Shown in pieces: positions 38,001-46,770 of a stretch of 64,000 nt of DNA (position 1 is its first letter; every line of letters begins with the position of its first letter). This stretch comes from Schistosoma mansoni. Lineage: Eukaryota; Platyhelminthes; Trematoda; Strigeidida; Schistosomatidae. The stretch is taken from assembly GCF_000237925.1 (NCBI RefSeq), contig NW_017386050.1:62001-126000 (forward strand), written 5' to 3'. A model generated the notes under the pieces. It was not told where the DNA came from, searched no databases, and worked only from the letters and a program-made list of their open reading frames with translations. A program made the position numbers and the translations under genes.

Positions 38001-41000
38001 CTTAATATTTTGACTTTAAGGATAGCAAATAATGTGGTACATGAATACTTTGGTAGGACAAATGCTTCACAAACACTAAATCTGGCTTTCTAAAAATGAT
38101 TCAATCAAGAAAGCGACCCCATCAAATCCGTCAGAAAAAAATTAGGAATGAAGGATTTCAGGATTTAAGGATAAGATGTACAGCTTAGGATTTGGGGTTA
38201 TATTATGATCAGGATGCAGAACGTATGGTTACAATTATAATCAAGTTTTATGTTTTAAGTTTATGACTTGGTATAGGGATCCTATTTTATTATGAGTCTG
38301 CATGTTCAGTTGTCCGAAACTTCATAGTGACCTTGACGCAACTTGTTAGCCCTTATAAATCACCTTTATCTGGTGAAAAAAATAACATTTTATACAGTTT
38401 TTCTTGATCACTATTTGTTTAAATTTCTTATATTTCCATCCGAAGAGGTGAACTCCGAATAGAACTTCATGTTAAAAATTTTCAAGATTCTACGACTTAC
38501 CGAAATAATTCTAGATCTGTTAAATATGATCTACCATTGATAAATGGATCTAATCCAAATACACCTGAGAAAACAGGTTAGTCCTAATTCTTTACACTGC
38601 AAAATCAATTCATTGACTGAAAATTAATATTCTGTTGTTTAATAAATGTGTCTCTCCACTGCATTTATTCATATTTTGAATAGAAATGATTATCATCCAA
38701 TATACTTGGTATGTAATTATGGCTGTGATTATGCCCGGTACACTACAAAGCGATATGCATCATAACGGTGTCCGAACCACTAACAAAAACCAAATTACCA
38801 GTATAAATCACTGAAATAAACAGATATGGAAATACAGAGCAACAGATATCCAACAACTTATAACGAAAAGAACAGATTGTACTGTCAATGTACAAATCCA
38901 CAATCCATAATAACTACAACTGCTCCCTCATGAGATATTCTTCTTATCTCAGTAAGCGTATGAGAAGCGTATAGGAAAAAACACCTAGCTTGTAACTGGA
39001 AGCTGTTAGTGTTATATCTAGAGCTTTGATTCTTACTATGCCGCGTACTACTAGACTGCTTGAACGATCGAACCCTCAACGTCGCAAGAGAGAAGACAGA
39101 AGACTAGTAAGTAGGAAGTTTATTCCCCAAAACAGTGTCAAAATATAGTACAGAAATCTCATGTATTTATAGTTTTTGACTGAGATTAAATCATCATTTT
39201 GGATAACCAATAGGCACATAGGGGGTCATTCTTATCCATCCAATAGGGAAGCCACACGTCGACGTTCTAGAATATTCCCCTGGAAGTGATTGGATGGAAT
39301 GTCTTCGGCTCTTTCTTGGCTTCTTGAAGCTTCCTAGAGTTTACCAATGAGCCGTCCTTACAGTTAGTGTTTAGAGATAAAGCAACAGTTCTCTCCATAC
39401 ATTTTAATCAAATTGAAATCAAGATGAAAAAGTAGATAAATGAATGATGTATACTGATCGGTGTAATGGTACAATAAATCATTCAAGAAGATTATTCAGA
39501 TCAACTGGTTCTAACAATCAAAAACTAAAGTAAAAACATTTCGCTTTGGAAAACTGTTTAAATTTTGATTTATTCAATTCTTATTAGAAATTACGATAAT
39601 CCGAAGGAAGTTTCGTGGATTGATTGAAATTAAGCATTAACACCGTTGGATGCCAGTTCAGTGGTTCTACATTCTAAGCAATTAAATCAAAGATTTATCC
39701 GAATTTGTGTTTGTTTATGAAAATTGAAGTATCCAGAAAAATCGGAATTATTTACATATAAAGTTATTTCGTTTAGATTTCATATTCTCAATAAACTTAT
39801 TATATTACTTAGAAGTAATTTTTATATGTGTTGAGATACCTTACAAACAGTTAATGATTTTATAAGCCAAGATGGATAGTGACTAGCAGTGGAATCCAGG
39901 ACGCGTGTTTCGTCCTATTTGGGACTCGTAAGCTGGATGTACCCGCATCACAGAGTTGATGTTGACTCTGGGACTCGAACCCAGTATCTTTCGCTTCAAA
40001 CGCCATCGCGTTATGCACTGAGCTATTGTTATCCACTATCGATCTTTGCTTATAATGCTTGTGAATTAAGTCTATATCGAGACAATACTAACAGTATTGC
40101 ACATATGCCAATAAGAGACTGATCAGTTCCAGTATTAAAAATCAATGGGAAGATTCAACCAGACAATACCAAATGAAGTTAATGATTTTATTAAGGAGAT
40201 CAGTGAATATTACGGTGAAATTCATGGGAAAAAGAACCATTTCAAACCGAGACTACGAAATTTCAACATTAGCATACATAAATATTCCTGAAACTGTAAA
40301 GATGTATTACAGTTAACAGAAATTGAGAGAAAAAATTGTATCATACTGTAGCTGATATATTTTAAATGGCAACTTTGTTAATTTCTTCAGAAGGCATCAA
40401 ACAACTATTAGACTTTAAGATAGTATCTATGGATGCAATTTATTAATGTCCAGAATTTAATGTCATTTGAATTTACTCATATCGAAAGTGTAATCTACAG
40501 GTAACATGAAATAGTAACTAGTTTGAAATGAAGTTATAAAAGACTTTTTATATTTCCCATTAAAAGCAGAAAATCTGTGTGTGTAGCACCCATTACTAAC
40601 TTACTTTCTGCTATTTAAGATTTAAGTTATTACGATATAATAAGGTGGTGATAAATCCAACGTTTAAATTAACAAAGAGAGTTTATTAACTGTTTTGCAG
40701 GTGAAATTTTAATCATTCTATATAGTATTTATTTCCTTGTGAATCACTTTATTATATCCGCATTCCCATTGTTATTTCTAGAGTTGCCTCTGCTTTGTAC
40801 ATATCAGCTTTGTTGTTCTGTTATATTATTTTTTTTGCTTGGAAATGGGAACCAATACAACTCCCACAAAAGCAAAGTATTAAAAGAGAGACTAGTGGAA
40901 ATAAAGATTAATAAAGTTTCTAAAATCACCTCCTCAAAACAAGTCGTCCAAACTCATCTTTTATCTGTTATAACGTGTGCGTGTCCAGTTATTATATAAA

Positions 41001-43274
41001 CGTTATGAGACCACCAATTAGAGAGCAGTGATTTATCGATCGCCCAATGATACACAAAAGCCCTATGAGCAGTCTTGAGCACAACTCAGTCCTGCTCTCT
41101 GCCTAGCCTAGTAAGTTAAGACCAGAACACCAATAACAGCCTCTGCAATATGAATAATTATTCACAAACATACTGGGTTTATATGTCAAACAAACAGACC
41201 ACATTGTACCATAAAATAGAAAATAATATTTATACAAGATTTGGTCAAATGTGGCTGTGAATGTGGGGAACAGTAATTAACGGACTAGGGATAACTCAAG
41301 AATGGTGAATCGTATAATAATAGTCTATAGTTCAAAATAAAGCTCATAATAAAAGAGACACGAATATGAATAGTTTAGTTACTTAACAATTATACAATAG
41401 GAAATAGACATATCATATTGGTTTATAGATAATCCTCAGAGTTACCATTCATAATTCTCCACGGGATACAACACCTCCCCTTTTTTGAGAGATCCGGAGT
41501 TGATATCCGGATACACTCGCTTATATACTGATTTTACAAATACACTTGATGATTAGTAATTAAATATCATATAAATAAAATGATACAATGAGTTACGGTA
41601 AAAAAAACACAAATTTCACTTAGAATAAGATAAAGAATATAACTATCACAGTAGGTATCAGTTCACACTTATTATATTGAACGTAAATTCACATTTCTTC
41701 AATATAAACGTATTGACTTGAAATAAAAGTACAATGAAAATAAAACTATTGTCATAAAATTTTAAATCAAATCAATGAAAACATGAAATCATCTACTTAA
41801 CTCTACTTATTATGAAGACGATAAAATGTGGAACAAATAACTAGTTGGAAAAGTGTTACTACTAATATCTTGATGGAACATTTAAAACAATGATAAAACA
41901 AGCTTTATAAGCAAAGTTGAATACTGGCTAGTACTGGAATCCAGGACGCATGTTTCGTCCCATACGGGACTCGTCAGCTGGATGTACCTGTATCTCACAG
42001 TTGCTGTTCACTCTGAAACTCGAACCCAGTACCGTTCTGTTCAAACGTCCTTACATTATCCAATTAGCTACTGAGTCCTGATAGCCACCTGCTTGTACAA
42101 ATGAGGTGAAGTCTAAATTCACTTGATATTGCTTACTTGTATCTTCTCATTGTTATTTAAGACTGCAATTGTACAGTCTGTTCTTGGCAAATATGCATCC
42201 TATGCGTATTGCCTCGATATTGCTTGAAGTCACAAGCTTTATAAGCAAAAATGGATGATAAAACAGATCAAATAAGATTACTATAGATTTACATTTACCT
42301 TTTTAATACATTTTTGTTTGTATATTTATTAAATTCAATATTGTATGTTTCTGCATTTTATCATTTTAGGTTCATTATGTATTGGTGATTTAGAATTTTT
42401 ATTTAAATATCCAAAATATTTATTTACTATTATATCAAATACATCTAATACAATAATATATTATATGAATATAAAAAATGCACAAAGATATATATTGAGT
42501 TACCATACAAAATATAATAATAATTATTATAATTATCAATCATTTATGTCATTTTTAACACTATATCAATTTATTAATTTAATACAATTAAGATTAATTA
42601 ATTTAATGAATTATATACCGAATAATTTAAAAATTAATTTGTTAAATTCATTTAATAATTTATTAAATGAAAAATTAAATAATTATGAAAAATATCTAAA
42701 ATTTATTAAATTTAAAAATTTTAAAAATAATTTAAATTTAATAAAATTAAAACAATTTCCTATTAATAATAATAATAAAAATTATTATTTAAATGAAAAT
42801 ATTATTATTAATAAAAATAATAATAAAAATAATGATATTAATAAATTATTCAATAAAAATAATCAATTAAATGAATCAATTAAAAAAATAAAAAAACAAA
42901 AACATTTTTTTAATTTTTCTAATAAAATCAATAATCTTTCATTTGATTTATTGATTACATCAGAAAATAATTTTAAAAAATTGAGTCAAAATTTATTGAT
43001 TAATAATAATAATAATTTACAATTAAATCGATTAAATCAATTCATTAATGATAATGAATTAAAAGAAATAATTCATTCAAATTTACCATATCATTATAAA
43101 TTAAATGCTGGATATTTATTAGAACAATTAAATAATGAAAATTTACAAATAAAAATACAAAATTTTATTAAAAATTTAAATGAATTTAATAGAAATCAAT
43201 TAAAGGAAAATATTGAATATTTAAATTATTATACAATTATTCCTAAACAGGTAATTTTAATGATTTATCAATAA
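22965..43274 (+). CDS. Cyclic-nucleotide-binding-domain protein (six exons, Asn-rich tail)
   Basis: Exons 22965-23097, 26810-26897, 29132-29307, 34755-35181, 38446-38576 and 42370-43250 (or to the stop at 43274) join in phase to 612 codons, or 619 if the last GTAATT is not used. Residues 45-152 form one CNB domain: [33 protein letters not shown], then an inserted loop and the phosphate-binding cassette [15 protein letters not shown] with Glu140 and Arg149 in the ligand-binding positions. A His/Gln-rich spacer (about 170-192) follows, then a second CNB-like domain (about 215-350: [15 protein letters not shown] and [15 protein letters not shown]) whose cassette lacks the usual Arg, so it may not bind nucleotide. 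The tail (about 400-612) is extremely Asn/Lys/Ile-rich. No kinase, channel or GEF domain is visible. It resembles CNBD2-type proteins, but the exact orthologue is uncertain. Start: an in-frame stop precedes the ATG at 22965. Confidence 0.85.
23242..23502 (+). mobile_element. 5'-truncated LINE with (CTGA)n tail
   Basis: Flanked by a perfect 14-bp duplication AAATGTATTGGACT (23228-23241, 23503-23516). It begins inside the C-terminus of a LINE frame ([13 protein letters not shown] then a stop), continues through about 190 bp of 3' untranslated sequence and ends in CTGACTGACTGA. A 75-bp piece of the same family sits at 56049-56123. The family differs from the RTE LINE, whose tail is GTAA-type. 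Confidence 0.88.
24025..24310 (+). repeat. Decayed hammerhead SINE, family 2
   Basis: Left arm AACCTGGAAGCACTAAACGG and right arm GTGCTTCCAGGTTTCCAG face each other. The + strand hammerhead remnant (about 24218-24263) keeps GACGAAAC but has CTGAGAAG where the core needs CTGANGAG. No clear duplication was found. Inactive. Confidence 0.65.
25018..25390 (+). repeat. Palindromic hammerhead SINE, family 2, with two opposed ribozymes
   Basis: Bounded by AGATTTCAATT on both sides (25007-25017, 25391-25401). Left arm: - strand hammerhead (25110-25155). Centre: a + strand tRNA-like segment (box A near GTGGTCTAGAGGTT, 25214; box B TATTCGAATCTCG, 25259). Right arm: + strand hammerhead (25292-25337) with core GAAA changed to GAGA. 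At 373 bp this is the clearest example of the family 2 fold-back structure. Confidence 0.88.
25110..25155 (-). ncRNA. Hammerhead ribozyme, family 2 (left arm)
   Basis: Read on the - strand: stem I GCACUG/CAGUGC, core CUGAGGAG, stem II GUCC/GGAC with an A-rich loop, then GAAA and a UUC cleavage triplet. The core is intact, but stem III is poorly paired compared with the family consensus (ACGGCCGU). Possible weak self-cleavage. Confidence 0.72.
26450..26640. repeat. Possible diverged relative of LTR family 3
   Basis: The pattern CTCGATCTTCTTAGCC ... CCAGGTTTTCC ... CGATTGGGG ... ATCGATATA resembles the corresponding part of 63115-63400. It is too diverged to bound, and the frame across it (26289-26564) is probably chance. 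Confidence 0.3.
26810..26897 (+). CDS. CNB-protein exon 2
   Basis: Codes for residues 45-73: the first beta strands of CNB domain 1 ([18 protein letters not shown]). The acceptor is TTTTCAG ending 26809; the donor is GTAAAC at 26898, splitting Cys74. Confidence 0.88.
26978..27384 (+). repeat. Palindromic hammerhead SINE, family 1, copy 2
   Basis: One insertion bounded by CAAAATAATTTC (26966-26977, 27385-27396). It consists of a - strand half body with hammerhead (27009-27053), then a + strand tRNA-like segment (box A-like CTCAGTAGATGACTGG; box B GGGTTCGAGTCCC at about 27155), a + hammerhead (27199-27243) and an inverted head. The + ribozyme has GGAA in place of the GAAA core; the - ribozyme has altered stem I and cleavage-site bases. 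Both are probably inactive. Confidence 0.88.
27715..28071 (+). CDS. Possible nested hypothetical protein in CNB intron 2
   Basis: A 118-codon ATG-to-stop frame on the host-gene strand. The C-terminal end has a plausible membrane segment ([18 protein letters not shown]) and several Cys residues; no family is recognised. In this AT-rich DNA a frame of this length is unusual but could be chance. No intron borders or promoter are apparent. Confidence 0.25.
   Translation: MKPNIGNMNINLINTIQLASTNNQGGCSGSFSSDCLNKYAKEYFNHKTSVSGSSRSIIILKTIIRVICFYVEYIREYNRDCVICETLIFLRYCSPIIVCSILFYIAIIFVSSMTAKPK
28190..28640 (-). repeat. Pair of diverged SINE-like repeats with tRNA-like box A
   Basis: 28190-28370 and 28490-28640 share a scaffold (CCTAGGTTT ... 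GTCTTGACGAAA / GGCTTGAAGAAA ...). On the - strand the first copy contains TAGCTCAGTGG, a perfect pol III box A, but box B is poor. This could be a third tRNA-derived SINE family or very old members of the other two. Confidence 0.45.
28808..29025 (-). mobile_element. 5'-truncated RTE LINE 3' end
   Basis: Bounded by a perfect 12-bp duplication AAAATCGCTTAT (28796-28807, 29026-29037). The sequence matches the C-terminal end of the LINE at 50102-53300 in the same strand and ends in a GTAA-repeat tail (TACTTACTTACTTAC on +). A 218-bp remnant from target-primed reverse transcription. Confidence 0.9.
29132..29307 (+). CDS. CNB-protein exon 3
   Basis: Completes Cys74 and codes to residue 132: [16 protein letters not shown] (CNB strands 4-5), then a 45-residue acidic/polar loop insertion unusual for the fold. 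The acceptor is TGTTTAG ending 29131; the donor is GTAATT at 29308 (phase 1). Confidence 0.88.
31535..31710. repeat. Fold-back with 77-bp arms, unknown family
   Basis: 31535-31611 and 31634-31710 are nearly perfect inverted copies around a 22-bp loop containing ACAAACCCCGGG. One arm reads as an open frame ([20 protein letters not shown]), which suggests an origin in coding or 3' sequence of a transposable element. A diverged single-arm relative lies at about 19615-19700. No duplication was found. Confidence 0.75.
31868..32010 (+). repeat. Decayed family 1 hammerhead SINE
   Basis: GCATCCAGCTGATAAGTC, AATAGGATGAAG and TAAGTTCC follow the order of a family 1 ribozyme, but the core and stems are degraded. 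Old and inactive. Confidence 0.5.
32640..32860 (+). repeat. Family 2 SINE with + strand tRNA-like and degraded hammerhead
   Basis: GTTGGATGTTGACTCGATGG (tRNA-like start), TGTGTTCTAGTCC (box B-like) and a hammerhead remnant at about 32760-32806 with TTGAGGAG and GAAGAGAC instead of CTGAGGAG and GACGAAAC. It ends in the shared CCAGTG ... TTCCAGGTTTTC arm. Confidence 0.7.
33024..33434 (-). repeat. Solo LTR, family 2, internally shortened
   Basis: Same ends as 17678-18188 but about 410 bp. CATTC flanks both sides (33019-33023, 33435-33439). An old LTR fossil inside CNB intron 3. Confidence 0.78.
33906..34459 (-). repeat. Composite family 2 hammerhead SINE
   Basis: A 554-bp unit within one ~20-bp duplication (33886-33905 and 34460-34479). 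It holds a - strand hammerhead (33949-33994), a - strand tRNA-like part, a spacer (about 34085-34225) and a second fold-back beginning TCAGAAGGGG that carries a + strand hammerhead remnant (34332-34377). The first ribozyme has GAGTT where GAAAC is needed and the second has CCAAGGAG; neither should cleave. The same layout and the same GAGTT change recur at 54821-55333. Confidence 0.88.
34755..35181 (+). CDS. CNB-protein exon 4
   Basis: Residues 133-274: the phosphate-binding cassette [18 protein letters not shown], a His/Gln-rich low-complexity run (nt about 34864-34930), then the start of the second CNB-like domain ([36 protein letters not shown]). The acceptor is ATCCTAG ending 34754; the donor is GTAAAT at 35182. 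Confidence 0.9.
35209..35375. repeat. Short family 2 SINE fragment
   Basis: Begins TTATCAGAAGGG and holds opposed arms; only the 3' half of a hammerhead remains (ATAGGACGAAACAGCCGTAC). It follows exon 4 by under 30 bp, so it lies very close to the splice donor. Confidence 0.75.
35491..35775 (+). repeat. Hammerhead SINE, family 1, copy 3
   Basis: Exactly bounded by a 15-bp duplication ATGAATTAYGTAATA (35476-35490, 35776-35790; one difference). The head (CACTTGGTATTG) is followed by a + strand tRNA-like segment with good box A (TAGCTGAGTGG, about 35610) and box B (GGTTCGAGCCC, about 35655) and an intact hammerhead. The best-preserved single copy, so a fairly recent insertion. Confidence 0.93.
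35698..35742 (+). ncRNA. Hammerhead ribozyme, family 1 (intact core)
   Basis: Stem I AUCCAG/CUGGAU, core CUGACGAG, stem II GUCC/GGAC around CAAAUA, GAAA, a very short stem III (A-U, C-G) and cleavage after GUC. This is the arrangement known from the self-cleaving schistosome Sm-alpha satellite. Cleavage is expected from the sequence but not shown here. Confidence 0.88.
36085..36540. repeat. Two opposed family 2 SINE copies, decayed
   Basis: The left copy is on the - strand (hammerhead remnant 36119-36165, core CTGAAAAG, stem II GGUUCC/GGAAC, GAAA kept). The right copy is on the + strand (tRNA-like from about 36360; hammerhead remnant about 36450-36505 with GGATGAAAC). Their junction contains TTAATGTCTAACTTTGATC, as in other family 2 composites. 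Confidence 0.7.
36763..36790. repeat. (AT)n microsatellite
   Basis: A short AT dinucleotide run in CNB intron 4. Confidence 0.9.
37378..37800. repeat. Two family 2 SINE fragments
   Basis: 37378-37435 is a left end only (TTCAGAAGGGGTTTTTGTGG). 37705-37800 is an arm (CAATTGAAGCTAGATCACTA, CCTGGAAGCACTGG) running straight into tRNA-like sequence, with the ribozyme lost. Confidence 0.65.
38446..38576 (+). CDS. CNB-protein exon 5
   Basis: Residues 275-318, continuing the second CNB-like domain ([13 protein letters not shown]). The acceptor AG at 38444-38445 is used because the next AG would put a stop in frame. The donor is GTTAGT at 38577 (phase 1). Confidence 0.82.
39864..40177 (-). repeat. 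Hammerhead SINE, family 1, copy 4
   Basis: Bounded by a perfect GTTAATGATTTTAT (39850-39863, 40178-40191). Body on the - strand with hammerhead 39894-39938 whose core is CUUACGAG instead of CUGACGAG (inactive). The tRNA-like box B (GGGTTCGAGTCCC on -) is intact and the head is inverted relative to the body. Confidence 0.9.
40966..41473 (-). repeat. LTR, family 2, with adjoining polypurine tract
   Basis: 508 bp, same ends as 17678-18188. Unlike the solo copies it has no matching flanks; on the - strand it is preceded by AAAAAAGGGGAGG (41474-41486), a typical polypurine tract. It is therefore a 3' LTR with some internal sequence continuing to the right for an unknown distance. No coding remnant was recognised there. 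Fossil. Confidence 0.7.
41474..41900 (-). other. AT-rich stretch, possibly internal sequence of the LTR element
   Basis: Follows the polypurine tract. No frame or repeat match in this window; it may be leftover internal 3' sequence of the element or host intron. Confidence 0.35.
41901..42254 (-). repeat. Hammerhead SINE, family 1, copy 5
   Basis: Flanked by ATGATAAAACA (41890-41900, 42255-42265). Body on the - strand with an intact hammerhead, then tRNA-like sequence, then the head in the same orientation and the first bases of another unit (AAGCAAAAATGG), so the insertion is slightly longer than one monomer, as if copied from a tandem or circular template. Confidence 0.9.
41939..41983 (-). 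ncRNA. Hammerhead ribozyme, family 1, long stem II form
   Basis: On the - strand: AUCCAG/CUGGAU stem I, CUGACGAG core, stem II GUCCC/GGGAC closed by GUAU (five pairs, against four in the common form), GAAAC, GUC cleavage site. The core is intact and self-cleavage is plausible. Confidence 0.87.
42370..43250 (+). CDS. CNB-protein exon 6 (Asn-rich)
   Basis: Residues 319-612. It starts with [19 protein letters not shown], matching the cassette region of a second CNB domain without its Arg, then becomes strongly Asn/Lys/Leu/Ile-rich. AAT and AAA/TTA codons dominate, in line with local base composition. The acceptor is ATTTTAG ending 42369. It ends either at a donor-like CAG/GTAATT (43250) or reads on eight codons to the stop at 43272-43274. 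Confidence 0.85.
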
Positions 43275-43359
43275 TCAATATATGACATTTTTATGATTAT
43301 ATTTCATTATGTTTAGATAGATGATTACCTCATTAAACTGATTATAACTTTTGACTAGA

Positions 43360-44430
43360 ATTAGAGAAATTTCCTTTCGAATTAGAACATTGATGAGCAC
43401 ATAATAACTACCAGTATAAGTTTGTGGAGCGTCAGAAGGAGGGACTTATCAAATAGAGTCATCAATATTTACAAAGAGGAATTTTAATTGTTTTTGAAGT
43501 TTATTATGAGGTTACTGATTATTAACAAGTAGTGTAATACCTCAAATCATTATCCATCAAAACGATGTTGTACCTGGTTTACTTTAAATTGAGATGATTT
43601 ACAGTAATGTAATGATGATTATACAAGTAAGACAAGTGAGAAACTAAGTGTTAGTAAAACCGATCAATGAATTCTGACGAACCAGAAACTTGGAAGTCAC
43701 CTAATTGTCTTTATATGTGATGAAAATCCCTTAACAACCACTAGAATTCCAGGAATTTCCTCTCGAATTATATCACTGATGAACACATGATAACTGTTAG
43801 TATGAGTTTGTGGAGAATAATAATCTTGATATTGTAAATAGATTTTGTATAAATAATGAATATATGACTATCTTCTTTAGATTGTTGTGTCTATAAATCA
43901 TCTGTTTTACCCTGACGTAACAGATAAAATAGTGTCTATTTCAAAAATGGAACTTACATGAACATGATAGCTTCAGTAAACTGGTTTATATCTTACCGGC
44001 AAGTTATGTTGACAATTTTAGGCATAGAGGAGACTTTATATCACCAAGTTACTATCATGATTAGTACTTTATTGGTTTTAGAATCAATCATCTTTATAAA
44101 CAGTGTTATCTAATATTTTCACTTCCATTGATAATTGTTAAGGGATTTTGATCAAATATAAAGACAATTAGGTGGCTTCTAAATTTCTGATTAGTCAGAA
44201 TTCATCGATCAATTTTATCAACACTTAGTTTCCCACTTCTCTTAGTTGTAAAAACATCATTACATTACTGTAAATCATCTCAATTTGAAGTGAACCAGGT
44301 ACAACTGATCATGACTTCTTACTAGAATTCCAGGAATTTCCTCTCGAATTACATCACTGATGAACATATGATAACTGTTAGTATGAGTTTGTGGAGAATA
44401 ACAATCTTGATACTGCAAATAGATTATGTG
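43360..44430. repeat. Unassigned repeat family with inverted and direct arms
   Basis: 43430-43735 is an inverted copy of 44140-44310; 43744-43846 repeats directly at 44331-44427 (TCCAGGAATTTCCTCTCGAA, GTTAGTATGAGTTTGTGGAG). 43900-44300 is largely repeated again at 46200-46640. No protein is encoded. A fold-back type dispersed repeat. Confidence 0.75.
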
Positions 44431-46190
44431 ATGTGTAGGTGAGAGTCATAATGATTGGTTGTTTTCCTGAGTCAGACATGTAGATAGTGTGACAGGTGTT
44501 ATATGTGTTATATATTCCCCAATCCTTATTATGATTGATTATCTGTTCCTTGTTGTTGGATTGTGTCGGATTTTGGTGTGGAAATATATTGACGTTCTGG
44601 TCAGGTTAATCTCGTGTTCTTGATCTGAGTTGTGTTGAAGTCCTGTAGAATAGATACTGCGTGGTAATCTAGTGTCGATATTCGTCTAAGGTAAATTAAC
44701 GTCTCACACACAAGTTAAAAGTAAAAGGACTGTTCTCACAAGAAACCCTAGAATTATAACAAGTATCCTACCTTTATAACATTATGTATAAATAATGAAT
44801 CGATGAGTATCTTCTTTAGATTGTTGTGTCTATAAATTGAAGAAATCAGTGAATTATAAATTCATACAATATAGAGTATCTATCTCTTGGGAAAAAAAGG
44901 TATCAACTTCTGCCGACAGTTTTTCCAAAGAAAAAGAAAACTTTGTAACACATATAATTAAATAAATATCTGCAAAGGGATTATCATAGTTTACTGTACG
45001 GGGAGTGATTTCAAAACAATTCTCTTTTAACATTAAATAATGTAGATTTCTCCTGAAAGAATATATATATATATATATCCGTATCTAAGAATGGAACTAT
45101 GAAAGGCTGACACCTACCACTTCTAAGCAACATAATAAAACACAGTTTCGTCCATAGATAGGGAGAGATAGATTGATATACTCTATATTTATAAGTCTAT
45201 CTAACTATACAGGTTGTTTAAAACTTTGTGTACATGCTAAGTTTCATCAAACATGCGGCTATTCAATCTTATTCCTTAGTTTAATTGTTTTGATGTATCG
45301 GTTGGATAAATAAATGTTTCAAATATGACACAAGCAATATGACAGTATAACTTATGTAACATGGTGAAGCGTAGTAGGCCCTTCTGGAGAAAAGTGCTAC
45401 ATCGAAGCACGGCACAACTACCGTGGCTGTTTTTGCATTGCTTAGGCAGAATCATTACATCATTCTTTTATTTTTTGGGCAGACTCATACTTTCTTTCTT
45501 TTTGAACCAACAATAATTATGTTATGATTCTTTGTAGCAATCGTAATCATTTGTGAGTATATGTAGAGTTGATGGTTAGGCCGATCTCCACCATCCGGGT
45601 CATCGCTCACATTAGTTCATGGAAACAATCCCATGATCAAGGAGGCACGACGAGGACGTGTGAGTCGGGTTTTACCTCCCAGTATAACTTATGGGACTAT
45701 CATAAATAGGATTATTAGGAATAACAAACTTTTATAGAATTATTAAATGCTTGCAGTGATACATTTCATAATCGCTTAATTCTAAGCTTTCGTTTGATTC
45801 AGAAACTATTGTCATATTGTTTATTATTTAACATTTTTCATAAATTAATCATTTCCCAATTACTCTAGTCTAGTATCATATGTGAAAGAGTCATGCATAT
45901 GTTATAATTTTATAGTTGCGTTACTGTTTAGTCAGGCAGTTCAAGTATATGATTATATTAGTTATGAGTCGTAATTAACTGAGTACAACGTGAACTGATC
46001 GGCTTTCTATCTTCTCCTCCTGATTGGACTCCGAGTTATAAGGAAGTTGAGGTTAAATGAGCGTTAAACTCTTCGTTGTTATTCATTGGCTGTGTGAAGT
46101 GAAAATTGGAAGGTCATCAGTCAAACCGGCAACGTACATGAATGAATCAATAATCGCACATTATAGCCCGTTCACTCTGGTCCCAATACA
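44431..46190. other. Stretch between repeat arms; nothing assignable
   Basis: Contains a direct repeat of 43847-43900 at 44783-44840 (CTTCTTTAGATTGTTGTGTC), a short AT run near 45061, and a somewhat GC-richer block at about 45340-45700 (GTGAAGCGTAGTAGGCCC; CACGACGAGGACGTGTGAG) that looks like transposon 3' sequence but that I cannot place. Confidence 0.45.
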
Positions 46191-46770
46191 AACTAATCAT
46201 CTGTTTTACTCTGACATTACAGATAAAATAGTGTCTATTTCAAAAATGGAACCTACATGAACATAATAGCTTCGGTAAACTGGTTGATATCCTATGGCAA
46301 GTTATGTTGGTATTTTTAGGCATAGAGGAGACTTTATATTACCAAGTTACCACCTTGATAAGTATTTTATTGATCCTCAAATCGTTCATCTTTGTCAACA
46401 GTGTTATTTGATTAATTGGTCTACTGCTTATTCAACACTTTATGGGCAACTAATATTCTCACTTCTATTGATCATTGTTAAGGGATTTTCATCATATATA
46501 AAGACAATTAGTTGACTTCTAAATTTCTGGTTGGTCAGAATTGATCGATCGACTTTACCAACACTTAGTTTCTCACTTGTCTTATTTATAAAATCATGAT
46601 TACATTACTGCAAATCATCTCAATGTGAAGTAAGCCAGGTACAACATCGTTTTGACAGATAATATACTTCTACGTGTTTTATACTACTTGTTAATAATCA
46701 GTAACCTCATAATAAACTTTAAAAAAAAAGGTAAATCCCCTCTTTCTAAGTATTAAAGACTACATTTGAT
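46190..46770 (+). repeat. Second full arm of the unassigned repeat family
   Basis: Direct copy of 43900-44310 (CATCTGTTTTACYCTGACRT, TTTTAGGCATAGAGGAGAC, TGTTAAGGGATTTT), continuing into sequence that is the inverse of 43430-43600. Short frames here are not conserved between copies, so it is non-coding. Confidence 0.75.

Noticed and set aside
40739-40999. 86-codon + frame with a hydrophobic start
   Set aside because: Its end runs into the LTR at 40966 and there is no family match; probably chance.
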